Below, piece after piece: positions 52,797 through 60,886 of a stretch of DNA of 64,000 nt. How positions within the stretch are numbered: the stretch's first letter is position 1; each line of letters begins with the position of its first letter. The stretch comes from Thermococcus sp. CX2 (GTDB lineage Archaea > Methanobacteriota_B > Thermococci > Thermococcales > Thermococcaceae). The notes under the pieces were generated by a model, which did no database searches, was not told the origin of the DNA, and saw only the letters and a list, made by a program, of their open reading frames with translations. The translations under genes and the position numbers were made by a program. The stretch is taken from positions 310,001 through 374,000 of the forward strand of contig NZ_SNUQ01000002.1 of assembly GCF_012027555.1 (NCBI RefSeq), in the 5' to 3' direction.

Positions 52797-52826
52797 GGTG
52801 AAAAGTTGGAGATGAGGTTTAAAAGC

Positions 52827-54044
52827 TCACCTCTTCCGCAGGAGGACAGCCAACGACAGCCCAACGATTAAGGCGGGACCACATATCCCGCCGTTTGGTG
52901 AACTCTCCGTCGACGTGGTAGCATCTGTGGATGGAGGCTGGGTTATTGTTGGACCAACATAGGCCGTTCCGTTTGGAAGGTCGTAGGTGGGTGCCTTATC
53001 GGTGATGCACCTGACCAGCATGGGGTTGGAGCTCTCATCGTACGGTATCCACGCGTAGGTGCCGTTCTTCGTCTCGTACCAGCCAATGTGGGAGTTCGGC
53101 CCAGCCTTCCCCGGCTTTGCAATTTTTGCTATCGCCGCTATGTCTTCGTCACTCATCTCCAATACGCCGTTCTCCCGCAGCCACTGGAGCTCGACCTTCA
53201 CCGCCTCGGAGAAGTTCACCTCGGAGGGATCAACCACAGGAACGAGCCTTCCACTCATGGGTTCCATGAATGTCAGCGCCGGGTTGCAGTCAACACCAAA
53301 GGCCAAGAGAAAATCCTTAACGGCGGCTTCAACCTCTCCAGGCTCCATGTCGTAAGCTTCAACCTCCACCCTCACGGGACCCGCCCGGATAACTTTCTCA
53401 GGATCAATCCCGTGCTCCCTCAGGCAGGATTCAAATGCCGGGTTCGGCTTCCAGGTGCAGACTCCGTTCAGGCAGCCGCAGGAGGTCATCCCGAGGCAGC
53501 TGTACCACTCACGGTAGACGCAGGGAGTCACTATCTTGGACGCCTCAGCCCTTAGCGCGCAGACTTCCCCAGAACAGCCACCCGTGGCGCAGTCGGCATC
53601 AGTTGTGCACTCTCCACCGCTCAGCGGCGTCAGTGTTATTGTTACGTTGCCTCTGGTGAAAGTTAAGTTGTCCTCAGTTCTCCAACCGTCTTCCCTCAGC
53701 TTTTCGAGGGCTTCACCCGTTATCAGAAGGGAAGCGTTGAATGCCGTTTGGCTTACCCCAACATCTCTCCACTCCATCGGAATCTCCATCCTGAGGTGGG
53801 GACCGTCGCTGGCGTTCCAGAGGATGACAGCGAGCCTTTTGTCGTAGTGCGAGCGGTAGATGAAAGTGCCGTTTTCAATCAGTGCGTTGTGGAGGGCGGC
53901 AAATGGTGGATACGGCCTGTAAACTATCCCCGGCTTGTTAAGAACAACCTCCACGGCGTAGGCATCAGCAGGACTCATGCAGGCCCAAGCGAGCGGAGTG
54001 AATGCAAACATCAGCAGGACAGCAAGAACTAACACATTTTTCAT
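52827..54044 (-). CDS. CGP-CTERM-anchored, cysteine-rich surface protein
   Basis: The 405-residue protein has a Sec signal ([19 protein letters not shown]; it could also be read as a lipobox) and ends with [20 protein letters not shown], the CGP-CTERM tail used by Thermococcales for surface anchoring. A threonine/serine-rich linker precedes the tail. In the middle is a dense cysteine cluster ([16 protein letters not shown] then [15 protein letters not shown]) of the eight-cysteine-cluster type, probably held by disulfides. Function is unknown. It is divergent from enolase. Confidence 0.8.
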   Translation of the reverse strand: MKNVLVLAVLLMFAFTPLAWACMSPADAYAVEVVLNKPGIVYRPYPPFAALHNALIENGTFIYRSHYDKRLAVILWNASDGPHLRMEIPMEWRDVGVSQTAFNASLLITGEALEKLREDGWRTEDNLTFTRGNVTITLTPLSGGECTTDADCATGGCSGEVCALRAEASKIVTPCVYREWYSCLGMTSCGCLNGVCTWKPNPAFESCLREHGIDPEKVIRAGPVRVEVEAYDMEPGEVEAAVKDFLLAFGVDCNPALTFMEPMSGRLVPVVDPSEVNFSEAVKVELQWLRENGVLEMSDEDIAAIAKIAKPGKAGPNSHIGWYETKNGTYAWIPYDESSNPMLVRCITDKAPTYDLPNGTAYVGPTITQPPSTDATTSTESSPNGGICGPALIVGLSLAVLLRKR

Positions 54045-54139
54045 TCTCTCACCAGCAATTAATTGTCCTCAAAATATATACGCCTATCTATCTCTTCAGC
54101 AAGGTTCGAAGCTAAAAGCTTTATATGGTGGGCGGCCAA

Positions 54140-54156
54140 TATCACCCGAGGTGATT
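54140..54156 (+). promoter_or_regulatory. Thermococcales glycolytic motif (Tgr/TrmBL1 site) at the enolase gene
   Basis: TATCAC-ccgag-GTGATT matches TATCACn5GTGATA in all but the last base. It lies downstream of the TATA box (CTTTATATG, about 54118-54126), the position that gives repression in the absence of sugar. The second half-site is also the ribosome-binding site (GAGGTGATT). Confidence 0.7.
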
Positions 54157-54159
54157 GCT

Positions 54160-55452
54160 ATGGAGAATCCCTTTGAGATAACTGCCGTTATAGCAAGGGA
54201 GATACTCGACAGCAGGGGAAACCCGACTGTCGAGGTCGAAGTCTACACGCCGATAAGCATGGGAAGGGCGGCCGTTCCGAGTGGCGCTTCCACCGGAACC
54301 CACGAGGCCCTTGAGCTTCGCGACGGAGGAAAGCGCTACCACGGGAAAGGTGTTAGAAGGGCAGTCGAGAACGTAAACAAGATAATCGCCCCCGAGCTCA
54401 TCGGAATGGACGTCACCTGGCAGAGAGACATCGATATGCTCATGCTCGAGCTCGACGGCACCGAGAACAAGAGCAACCTCGGTGCAAACGCTATCCTCGG
54501 CGTTTCTCTGGCCGTTGCTAAGGCCGCCGCCAACGCCCTCGGCCTTCCGCTTTACCAGTACATAGGCGGAACCAACGCCTACGTAATGCCCGTTCCAATG
54601 AGCAACGTCATCAACGGCGGCGTTCACGCTGGAAACGAGCTCGACTTCCAGGAGTTCATGATAATGCCCGTTGGTGCAGCCTCCTTCAGGGAGGCCATAA
54701 TGTGGGTCAGCGAGACCTACCACGTTCTTAAGAGCGTCATAGCCGAGAAGTACGGCAAGGGTGCAATAAACGTTGGAGACGAGGGTGGCTTCGCACCGCC
54801 AATGAAAGAGGTTACCGAGCCCCTCGAGACCCTCATAAAGGCCATCGAGGAGGCTGGCTACAAGCCCGGCGACGAGATTGCCCTGGCTATAGATGCCGCA
54901 TCCAGCGAGTTCTACCACCCGGACATCGGCAAGTACGTCGTTGCCGGCAAGGAGTACACGAGGGAAGAGCTCGTTGACCTCTACAAGGAGCTCGTCTCGA
55001 GCTATCCGATAGTTTCCATCGAGGACCCGTTCCAGGAGGAGGACTGGGAGGGCTTCAAGCTCATCACCAAAGAGCTCGGCGGCAAGATACAGATAGTCGG
55101 CGACGACCTCTTCGTCACCAACCCGAAGAGGATAAGGAAGGGCATCGAGATGGGTGCCGCCAACGCGCTCCTCCTCAAGGTCAACCAGATTGGAACGCTG
55201 AGCGAGGCCATAGATGCCGCCTACACAGCCTTTAGGGCTGGCTACGGCGTCGTCGTCTCCCACAGGAGTGGAGAGACCGAGGATGCTACCATAGCAGACC
55301 TTGCCGTTGCCCTTAACGCCGGCCAGATAAAGACCGGTGCTCCAGCCAGGAGCGACAGGAACGCCAAGTACAACCAGCTCATCAGGATCGAAGAGGAGCT
55401 CGAGGGCATCGCGTACTATCCGGGCAGGAAGTTCAGGAACCCGTTCTTCTGA
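54160..55452 (+). CDS. eno: Enolase
   Basis: The 430-residue protein has [40 protein letters not shown], the metal-binding [27 protein letters not shown], the catalytic lysine region [14 protein letters not shown] and [18 protein letters not shown]. It interconverts 2-phosphoglycerate and phosphoenolpyruvate. The frame is open for 61 more codons upstream, but the family starts at MENPFEI, just after GAGGTGATT. Confidence 0.97.
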   Translation: MENPFEITAVIAREILDSRGNPTVEVEVYTPISMGRAAVPSGASTGTHEALELRDGGKRYHGKGVRRAVENVNKIIAPELIGMDVTWQRDIDMLMLELDGTENKSNLGANAILGVSLAVAKAAANALGLPLYQYIGGTNAYVMPVPMSNVINGGVHAGNELDFQEFMIMPVGAASFREAIMWVSETYHVLKSVIAEKYGKGAINVGDEGGFAPPMKEVTEPLETLIKAIEEAGYKPGDEIALAIDAASSEFYHPDIGKYVVAGKEYTREELVDLYKELVSSYPIVSIEDPFQEEDWEGFKLITKELGGKIQIVGDDLFVTNPKRIRKGIEMGAANALLLKVNQIGTLSEAIDAAYTAFRAGYGVVVSHRSGETEDATIADLAVALNAGQIKTGAPARSDRNAKYNQLIRIEEELEGIAYYPGRKFRNPFF

Positions 55453-55599
55453 GCTGTTCTCTTTCTTTTCCACATTATTGGCCAGTAAGGGTTTTTAACT
55501 TCGGCTTCAACGTTTTTTGAACTCGCCAGAACCAGCAGAGTGGGTTCATCCTGGGAGGCCTCAACCAATGAAAAATGGCTATCAAACTTTCCGAGTAGA

Positions 55600-55694
55600 C
55601 TCTGCCCCCTGCAACCCCCGTTCTATAGAGGTGGTTGAATGACATCAAGGAAGAAGCTCAAAATCTACATCCCCGGCATCAAGTTCCCCTCGCA
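55600..55694 (+). repeat. First copy of a direct repeat carrying the 5' end of the radical SAM gene
   Basis: About 95 bases, from CTGCCCCCTGCAACCCCC through the ribosome site to codon 18, recur 222 bases downstream at about 80% identity. The copy encodes KKLKIYIPGIKFPS like the real gene. The offset is a multiple of three. Confidence 0.75.
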
Positions 55695-55860
55695 GGACCG
55701 GGGGGTTTCACCCCCCACGTCCTTGCTAACCCCCTCCCCCCGGATGTGGGGCTTTACTCCACGTGAACCGGGAAACTACGTTTCCCAGGCCCTTCCTTCT
55801 TTTCTAAACACCGGAGGGGGCTCCGCCCCCTGCAACCCCCTGTTCTGCGAGGTGGTTTAA
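55639..55860 (+). CDS. Short reading frame from partial duplication of the downstream radical SAM gene
   Basis: The 73-codon frame has the same ribosome site and first ~17 residues as the radical SAM gene, then continues into GC-rich hairpin sequence with no protein-like character (RGVSPPTSLLTPSPRMWGF). Its stop codon is adjacent to the ATG of the true gene (TAAATG). It may be translated as a leader peptide, or be a non-functional scar. Confidence 0.35.
   Translation: MTSRKKLKIYIPGIKFPSQDRGVSPPTSLLTPSPRMWGFTPREPGNYVSQALPSFLNTGGGSAPCNPLFCEVV
55695..55835. repeat. GC-rich hairpin cluster between the two repeat copies
   Basis: Several strong inverted repeats are packed here: GGGGGG/CCCCCC around TTTCA (about 55698-55714), GGGAAAC-tac-GTTTCCC (about 55770-55786) and GGGGGC-tcc-GCCCCC (about 55816-55830). 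The base composition differs sharply from the surrounding coding DNA. It looks like an inserted palindromic element. Confidence 0.55.
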
Positions 55861-55917
55861 ATGGCAGAACGAAAAAAGCTGAAGATCTACATCCCAGGCA
55901 TCAAATTTCCCTCAATC
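55821..55917 (+). repeat. Second copy of the direct repeat (true 5' end of the radical SAM gene)
   Basis: This copy holds the GAGGTGG ribosome site and the start of the functional gene. It matches the first copy until codon 18, where the sequences part. Confidence 0.75.
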
Positions 55918-56697
55918 TCACTCACGGGCAACTACTGCTCCCTTAACTGCGCCCACTGCGGGAGGCACTATCTGGAGAGGATGAGAAAACCCGCGCGAAG
56001 GGAGCTCCTCGACTACTGTATGAATCTGGAAAAGGAAGGCTATACCGGCTGTCTCCTCAGCGGCGGCATGGATTCCAGGTTGAAGGTACCACTGGATAAG
56101 TACGCGGACGAGCTGAAGGAAATAAAGAGGAGGACGAGCTTAAAGCTCAACGCCCACGTTGGATTCATAGACGAGAGCGATTTGGAGTGGGTCAAATACG
56201 TTGACGTCGTTTCCCTCGACTTCGTCGGCGATAACGATGTTATAAGGCGCGTTTACAGGATAGACAAGACCGTCGAGGACTACCTCAGAATCCTCGACCT
56301 GCTGAGCGAGGCCGGCGTTCGCGTTGCGCCGCACATAACCATAGGCCTCGACTTCGGGAGGATTCACTGGGAGTACAAGGCAATAGACATGCTCCTTCAG
56401 TACCCGATAGACGTCATCGTCCTCGATGTGCTCATCCCAACGAAGGGCACGGAGATGGAGGGGGTTCAGAAACCGAGCGTTGATGAAGCCATCAGGGTTG
56501 TTGAATACGCAAGGAAGAAGTTCGACGGCGAGCTCAGCATAGGATGCATGAGACCCTTAGGGAAGTGGCGCGTAGATTTCGACAGGAGGGCAGTTCTGGC
56601 TGGCATTGACAGACTGACAAATCCACCAAGAAAAGTTATCGAATGGGCAAAAACTGTAAGGGAAGTCGAGATAATCTACGAGTGCTGCGTCATGTAG
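55861..56697 (+). CDS. Radical SAM protein, probable lipoate synthase component (LipS type)
   Basis: The 278-residue protein has the radical SAM motif CSLNCAHC (CX3CX2C, residues 27-34), then LLSGGMDS and ITIGLDFGRIHWEYKAIDML in a TIM-barrel frame. It ends in YECCVM, with a vicinal cysteine pair that might bind a second cluster. The family (COG1856) is related to biotin synthase. From memory, the gene just beyond enolase in T. kodakarensis encodes one half of a two-component lipoate synthase, and I propose the same here. Expression may be affected by the duplicated 5' end upstream. Confidence 0.75.
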   Translation: MAERKKLKIYIPGIKFPSISLTGNYCSLNCAHCGRHYLERMRKPARRELLDYCMNLEKEGYTGCLLSGGMDSRLKVPLDKYADELKEIKRRTSLKLNAHVGFIDESDLEWVKYVDVVSLDFVGDNDVIRRVYRIDKTVEDYLRILDLLSEAGVRVAPHITIGLDFGRIHWEYKAIDMLLQYPIDVIVLDVLIPTKGTEMEGVQKPSVDEAIRVVEYARKKFDGELSIGCMRPLGKWRVDFDRRAVLAGIDRLTNPPRKVIEWAKTVREVEIIYECCVM

Positions 56698-56762
56698 GGC
56701 TCAGGAAACCTCGCATCATCATAAAATCAGAAAGGAGAACGCCAATCATCGCCCCCAGGCTT

Positions 56763-57215
56763 TTACAGTTCCTCCTTCACGGTAACGAAGGAGACCATCG
56801 TTACGGTCTGGCCCACTCCCTTTATCTCCCTCAGCCTGTCCACGACTATCTTTCCAACCTCCTCGGATGAGGGGGCGCGAACCTTAATGAGCAGATCCCA
56901 CTCTCCCGCTATTATGTGGACTTCGTAGACACCATCGAGGGCCGCTATTCTCTCGGCCACTTCGCGCTGACTTAATCCTGAGTCGGGCTCGTATCTGGCG
57001 AGGATGAATGCTGTAGTGCCAAGGTTAAGCTTTTTGTAGTTCGGCTTAACTGTGAACTTCTCGATTACTCCCTCGTCCACGAGCTTTTTGATGCGGTAGT
57101 GGACGGTGGTCCTCGGGATACCCAGCTTCTTGCTGAGCGAGGCTATGTTCTCCCTGGCGTTTTCCTTAAGTTCCTTCAACAGCTTCATATCGGTGGCATC
57201 GAGTGAGGAAACCAT
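56763..57215 (-). CDS. Lrp/AsnC family transcriptional regulator
   Basis: The 150-residue protein has an N-terminal helix-turn-helix (LDATDMKLLKELKENARENIASLSKKLGIPRTTVHYRIKKLVDEGVI) and a C-terminal RAM domain (YEVHIIAGEWDLLIKVRAPSSEEV). It is a feast/famine-type regulator whose target and ligand are unknown. The start was taken at MVSSLD after AAGGGGG; a GTG 18 bases upstream is an alternative. Confidence 0.9.
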   Translation of the reverse strand: MVSSLDATDMKLLKELKENARENIASLSKKLGIPRTTVHYRIKKLVDEGVIEKFTVKPNYKKLNLGTTAFILARYEPDSGLSQREVAERIAALDGVYEVHIIAGEWDLLIKVRAPSSEEVGKIVVDRLREIKGVGQTVTMVSFVTVKEEL

Positions 57216-57270
57216 CGCGACCCCCTTCGTCACTTATCCAACTGCAATCATAAAACTTGGTAGGATATGC

Positions 57271-57825
57271 TTATTTAAGGTTTTCCTTTAGCCACTCTGA
57301 AAAAGCCTTAAGCGCCCGACCTCTGTGTGATATTCTGTTCTTTTCGGCGGTTGTCATTTCGGCAAAAGTTTTTTCGAAACCTGAAGGTCTGAATATTGGG
57401 TCAAAGCCAAAGCCCATGTCCCCCCTCTTCTCGTGGATTATCTCCCCGTGAACGACTCCCGTGAAGAGGTGGGCCTCCCCGTCCCAGTAAGCAACGACGC
57501 TCTTGAAGTATGCCTTCCTGTTCTCAACGCCCTCCAAGAGCTTGAGCAGTCCCTCGTTGCCCAGCGTTTTGTAAACGTAAGCGGAGTAGACACCCGGAAA
57601 TCCGCCGAGGGCCTCAACGAAGAGCCCTGAATCATCGAGGAAGAATGGTTCCTTCAGCTTCCTGCTCAGCCACTCGAGACCGAAAAGAGCAACTTCCTCA
57701 AGAGTCTCCGCTTGTATCTCTGGATACTCAACCCTGAGCTGATAAACTTCAACGCCCAGAGGTTCAAAGTACTTCCGTGCCTCCTCAACCTTACCAGGAT
57801 TAGAAGTGATAAAAGCCAGCCTCAT
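57271..57825 (-). CDS. XTP/dITP pyrophosphatase (HAM1/RdgB)
   Basis: The 184-residue protein starts [20 protein letters not shown], the family signature, followed by [23 protein letters not shown] and [20 protein letters not shown]. It hydrolyses deaminated purine triphosphates so that they do not enter nucleic acid. It is separated by 43 bases from the next gene upstream on the same strand. Confidence 0.94.
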   Translation of the reverse strand: MRLAFITSNPGKVEEARKYFEPLGVEVYQLRVEYPEIQAETLEEVALFGLEWLSRKLKEPFFLDDSGLFVEALGGFPGVYSAYVYKTLGNEGLLKLLEGVENRKAYFKSVVAYWDGEAHLFTGVVHGEIIHEKRGDMGFGFDPIFRPSGFEKTFAEMTTAEKNRISHRGRALKAFSEWLKENLK

Positions 57826-57868
57826 CGGATCACCAAAAACTGAAGAAGAGGAGGACGATAAAAAGCTT

Positions 57869-58357
57869 TCAGTCTATCTTGTAGCCTATCTTCTCAACGA
57901 GCTCGCGCCTCTCGGCCTTCTGCTCCTCAGTTTCAATCTTGTTGGCAGCCTTCCCGTCCACAACTCCAAGAACGGATCTTCCGAGTTCGGTTTCAGCTAC
58001 TATCACCTGGAAAGGATTTTCGCTGGCGCCATAAACCATGGCAACCGTCGGGTGGTTCTTGATAGTGTTGAGAACGTTTATCGGAAAAGCGTTTTTCATC
58101 AGGATCACGAAGACATGCCCCGCGCCTATCTTAAGGGCGTTCTTGGCGGCGAGCTTCTCAAGCTCCTCGTCGTTGCCAGTGAAGCGTGTCAGCTGAGGTT
58201 TGGCCTCGTTCATGGCTATACCAAACTTTATTCCCGGAACCGTTGTGAGCAGGGCCTTGGCAAGGTCATCAACGGTGAATATTGAGAAGTTGCCCTGTCC
58301 GATTATTACCTCAACGCCCTCGGGCTTCTCAATATCAACGACCTCTATCTTCACCAT
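57869..58357 (-). CDS. Adenosine-specific kinase (DUF355)
   Basis: The 162-residue protein starts [21 protein letters not shown] and contains [25 protein letters not shown] and [17 protein letters not shown], segments of the small DUF355 family named adenosine-specific kinase from structural work. The start follows GGTGGCA. The gene is divergent from the HTH regulator at 58.4 kb. Confidence 0.85.
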   Translation of the reverse strand: MVKIEVVDIEKPEGVEVIIGQGNFSIFTVDDLAKALLTTVPGIKFGIAMNEAKPQLTRFTGNDEELEKLAAKNALKIGAGHVFVILMKNAFPINVLNTIKNHPTVAMVYGASENPFQVIVAETELGRSVLGVVDGKAANKIETEEQKAERRELVEKIGYKID

Positions 58358-58366
58358 TGCCACCAC

Positions 58367-58406
58367 CGGAAAAAATTTAATATCGCAGATGATTTAACTT
58401 TTTCCG
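58367..58406. promoter_or_regulatory. Inverted repeat in the divergent promoter region
   Basis: CGGAAAAA (58367-58374) and TTTTTCCG (58399-58406) form exact 8-bp arms 24 bases apart. They enclose the TATA-like element AATTTAATA of the regulator gene and lie just upstream of the kinase gene. Autoregulation by the adjacent HTH protein is possible. Confidence 0.4.
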
Positions 58407-58415
58407 TGAGGTAAA

Positions 58416-59330
58416 ATGGTCGAGCTGAATATAGAAGAAGTAGAATTTCTCGTCGAGCTCTTGAATAAATATCCCACGGAGAGCCTCCGAAAGATTGCCG
58501 AACTGGAGGGAATCGATTATTACAAGCTCAAGCGCCTTTATGACAGATATTACGGTGAACACGTTCAAGTCAACGCCATGTACGATATAGCCAAACTGGG
58601 CCTGAGAAGTTACGTCGCCTTTCTCTCCGTCCCCCAAAACGATCTCCGATTTGTTGCCCACCGGATGTATCAAAACCCGTTCATCGTTCACCAATGCGCG
58701 ATTTTCGGTTTCAAAAACGGAATAAACGCCGTCCTCCACATCCCAAAGGAGCAGATCAAATACATCGACGAGATGCTGACCAAATACTCCGAGGATTACG
58801 AGTATTATGAGGTCAGGGCATATCCACCCGCCAAGAAGAGAGAATTCGGAGAGTGGAGGTACAGCTACGACTACGCCGTGCTGATGGACATCCTAAAGTG
58901 GGACGCCAGAACTCCGATGAAGGAGATATCCAAAATGCTCGGAAAGACAAGGCCGACGATTAGGTACATGATAAACAAGCTTAAGGAAGACGGCATATTA
59001 ACAGGCTTCTTTGCGAATATAGAGGTAGACACCTACGACAGGGGGGTCTTAGGAATAACGTCCACACTCGATGAAGCAGTTCTCGAGCGCTTTAGGGACT
59101 ACGAGATAATGGTTGGCGTCCTGGACAACAATAAATATATTTTCGAGTGGTTTTTCTCATCCAAAGAGGACCTCGGAACAAAGCTGTTCGAATTCAGCAA
59201 CTACGTGGAGAAGGTCGCCATTGAATACTTTGATCTACTGGCGGACATAGAGAAAAACCGCAAATACGCGAGGTTCTCCAAGATGGTCAAAAAAGATGGG
59301 AGCGGCTACCGCTCGATACTAGAGTTCTAG
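58416..59330 (+). CDS. Lrp-related transcriptional regulator with two HTH segments
   Basis: The 304-residue protein has a first helix-turn-helix near the N-terminus (LVELLNKYPTESLRKIAELEGIDYYKLKRLYDRY), a central domain, then a second HTH in mid-protein (LMDILKWDARTPMKEISKMLGKTRPTIRYMINKLKEDGIL). A C-terminal RAM-like segment follows. The tandem layout suggests an internal duplication of an AsnC-like unit. The ligand is unknown. Its last 12 bases overlap the convergent SPASM protein gene. Confidence 0.75.
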   Translation: MVELNIEEVEFLVELLNKYPTESLRKIAELEGIDYYKLKRLYDRYYGEHVQVNAMYDIAKLGLRSYVAFLSVPQNDLRFVAHRMYQNPFIVHQCAIFGFKNGINAVLHIPKEQIKYIDEMLTKYSEDYEYYEVRAYPPAKKREFGEWRYSYDYAVLMDILKWDARTPMKEISKMLGKTRPTIRYMINKLKEDGILTGFFANIEVDTYDRGVLGITSTLDEAVLERFRDYEIMVGVLDNNKYIFEWFFSSKEDLGTKLFEFSNYVEKVAIEYFDLLADIEKNRKYARFSKMVKKDGSGYRSILEF

Positions 59331-60251
59331 CGGGCAGTACTCAAGGCCATAGACGTCCCCAGTTGCCTGATACTCCAGGGCCCTGCAGTCATGGCAGATA
59401 TACTTGAAAGGACAATGGCTGCAGCCTTCTATCTTATCCTTTGTGAGCCTCCAGAACTCCTTGAGACGCCTTTTCCTGAGAACCTTTTTGAGCCTAACTT
59501 CCTTGACGTCCGCCACTATGTAGTTCCTCAGCAGCGGGCACGGAAGGGCGTAGCCTTCGGCCGTTATAGCAACCGTTCCGGAGAGGCAGTCGTGGTACTC
59601 CTCGGAGCTCGCGTTGATAACCCTCTTCATCTCTATAACGTTGAAGTCGAGCTTTCTGGCAGAACCCGGGTACAATACGTCAACGTAGATTTCTCCGGGA
59701 AATGCGGTGCTGAGACTTCTGAGCTCATCGTACTGCTTGGCGGTGGCCATAACCAGCGCTCCATGAAGCCAGCCGTGGGCCTCAAGCCGCTTGATGTTTT
59801 CTTCCGAGTACTCAAGCTCAGCGATGAAGTGAACATCCTCCACTGGATGGATTAATTCGAGATCCTCGAGTTTAACTACGGCATAGACTTCAGGAACCCC
59901 AATTTCCGCCGCATAGGACGCGATACTAGTGAGGTACTCAATGCGGTCGTAGTTGGTGAGCCACAGCTCCCTCCCACCGAGCTCCTTGAACTCCCTTATT
60001 AGTTCCCTGACGCGCTCTGGACTGAGCGGCTCGCGCCTGAGTATGAAAGAGTTGTTCCCGATGCAGCCTATCGAGCGGGGAATGCCAGTGACCTCTGAAA
60101 ACCTCCCGTTTCCAGCTCCGAGCTGGAGTATGAGCCTCTCAAGCTTGCCACTGTGTGTCCTGTGGCTCCAGGGTGGTTTCCCCACTGAGACTATATTCGG
60201 CGAGGCGTTCACCCCAGCGGCATTAGTGCTATCGTAAACGACCTTCTCCAT
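59319..60251 (-). CDS. SPASM-domain protein lacking the radical SAM CX3CX2C motif
   Basis: The 310-residue protein looks like a radical SAM/SPASM enzyme from the barrel (LSPERVRELIREFKELGGRELWLTN) to the C-terminal SPASM domain. The SPASM part has seven cysteines in the order DC, LPC, CSHC, YIC, HDC and YC. Where the SAM-cluster motif should stand, the sequence is SIGCIGNNSFILRREP, with a single cysteine. It therefore cannot bind the SAM [4Fe-4S] cluster in the usual way but could bind one or two auxiliary clusters. Function is unknown; it may be an electron-transfer or peptide-binding partner. GGGGGT precedes the ATG. Confidence 0.75.
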   Translation of the reverse strand: MEKVVYDSTNAAGVNASPNIVSVGKPPWSHRTHSGKLERLILQLGAGNGRFSEVTGIPRSIGCIGNNSFILRREPLSPERVRELIREFKELGGRELWLTNYDRIEYLTSIASYAAEIGVPEVYAVVKLEDLELIHPVEDVHFIAELEYSEENIKRLEAHGWLHGALVMATAKQYDELRSLSTAFPGEIYVDVLYPGSARKLDFNVIEMKRVINASSEEYHDCLSGTVAITAEGYALPCPLLRNYIVADVKEVRLKKVLRKRRLKEFWRLTKDKIEGCSHCPFKYICHDCRALEYQATGDVYGLEYCPLEL

Positions 60252-60283
60252 TGGACCCCCACCGGGGGAGGGATGGACAAAAG

Positions 60284-60299
60284 CGTATATATACTTTTT
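60284..60299 (-). promoter_or_regulatory. BRE/TATA promoter of the SPASM protein gene
   Basis: On the minus strand GAAAAA is followed by GTATATATAC. Transcription would begin near 60262, about ten bases before the ATG. Confidence 0.6.
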
Positions 60300-60310
60300 C
60301 TATTCCGATT

Positions 60311-60337
60311 TTGCACACTACTGACAGTAGTTTGCAA
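60311..60337. promoter_or_regulatory. 27-bp palindrome, activator-site candidate
   Basis: Two 13-base arms flank a single A. The core is ACTACTG-a-CAGTAGT, extended by TTGCA and TGCAA with one mismatch pair. The site lies 11 bases upstream of the BRE of the SPASM gene, where archaeal activators bind, and about 20 bases after the moaE stop. The regulator is unknown. Confidence 0.6.
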
Positions 60338-60359
60338 AAAGTGGAGAGAACAGAAGTGT

Positions 60360-60788
60360 TCATTTGTCCGGCAGTACCTTGTCGCCTTCGATCCAGAAAG
60401 TGCCCTCGTCGGTCACCTCCCTCTTCCACACAGGGACGCGCCTCTTGACTTCGTCGATGGCCCAGATACAGGCATCAAACGCTTCCTTTCTGTGCTTTCC
60501 ACTGGCCACTATCAGTATCGTGTCTTCCCCGACTTCAAGCTCACCGTAGCGGTGCCATATCAGGATGTCGATGATGGGGAACTTCTCAAGCGCCTCTTCC
60601 CGTATGCGCTCCATTTCTTTTACCGCCATCTCCTCGTAGGCCTCGTAGATGAGCTTCTTGACCCTCCTGCCATGATTCTCGTTCCTGACCTTCCCAAGGA
60701 AGAACACGTAGCCTCCAGCCTCCGGAACGAGGAGATAGCTCAGAGCCTCGTTGAGGTCGAAAGGTTCGGTGGTAATCCTAACCTTCAT
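60360..60788 (-). CDS. moaE: Molybdopterin synthase catalytic subunit
   Basis: The 142-residue protein has FFLGKVRNENHGRRVKKLIYEAY, WHRYGELEVGEDTILIVASGKHRKEAFDAC and PVWKREV, the MoaE signature with its active-site lysine. Together with MoaD it inserts sulfur into precursor Z to form molybdopterin, the cofactor needed by FdhA and tungsten enzymes. The ATG at 60788 has GGGGG well spaced; the ATG at 60794 is possible. Confidence 0.92.
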   Translation of the reverse strand: MKVRITTEPFDLNEALSYLLVPEAGGYVFFLGKVRNENHGRRVKKLIYEAYEEMAVKEMERIREEALEKFPIIDILIWHRYGELEVGEDTILIVASGKHRKEAFDACIWAIDEVKRRVPVWKREVTDEGTFWIEGDKVLPDK

Positions 60789-60886
60789 ATCCATCCCCCA
60801 TTTAACTACTCACTTGGAGCTTTAAATCTGACGAGTTAATAAAAAGGTTTAAGTGATCGCCGGTCAAAGGGAGAAAGGTGAAAGGA

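Noticed and set aside
54142-55473. A 443-codon open frame antisense to enolase
   Set aside because: It mirrors the codon pattern of enolase on the other strand, has no family resemblance or ribosome site, and enolase itself is certain.
55491-55499. GTTtttAAC, a basic SurR core, upstream of the radical SAM gene
   Set aside because: Only six fixed bases match and no third half-site follows. Such a match is expected by chance about every 4 kb, and this one overlaps a probable TATA element.
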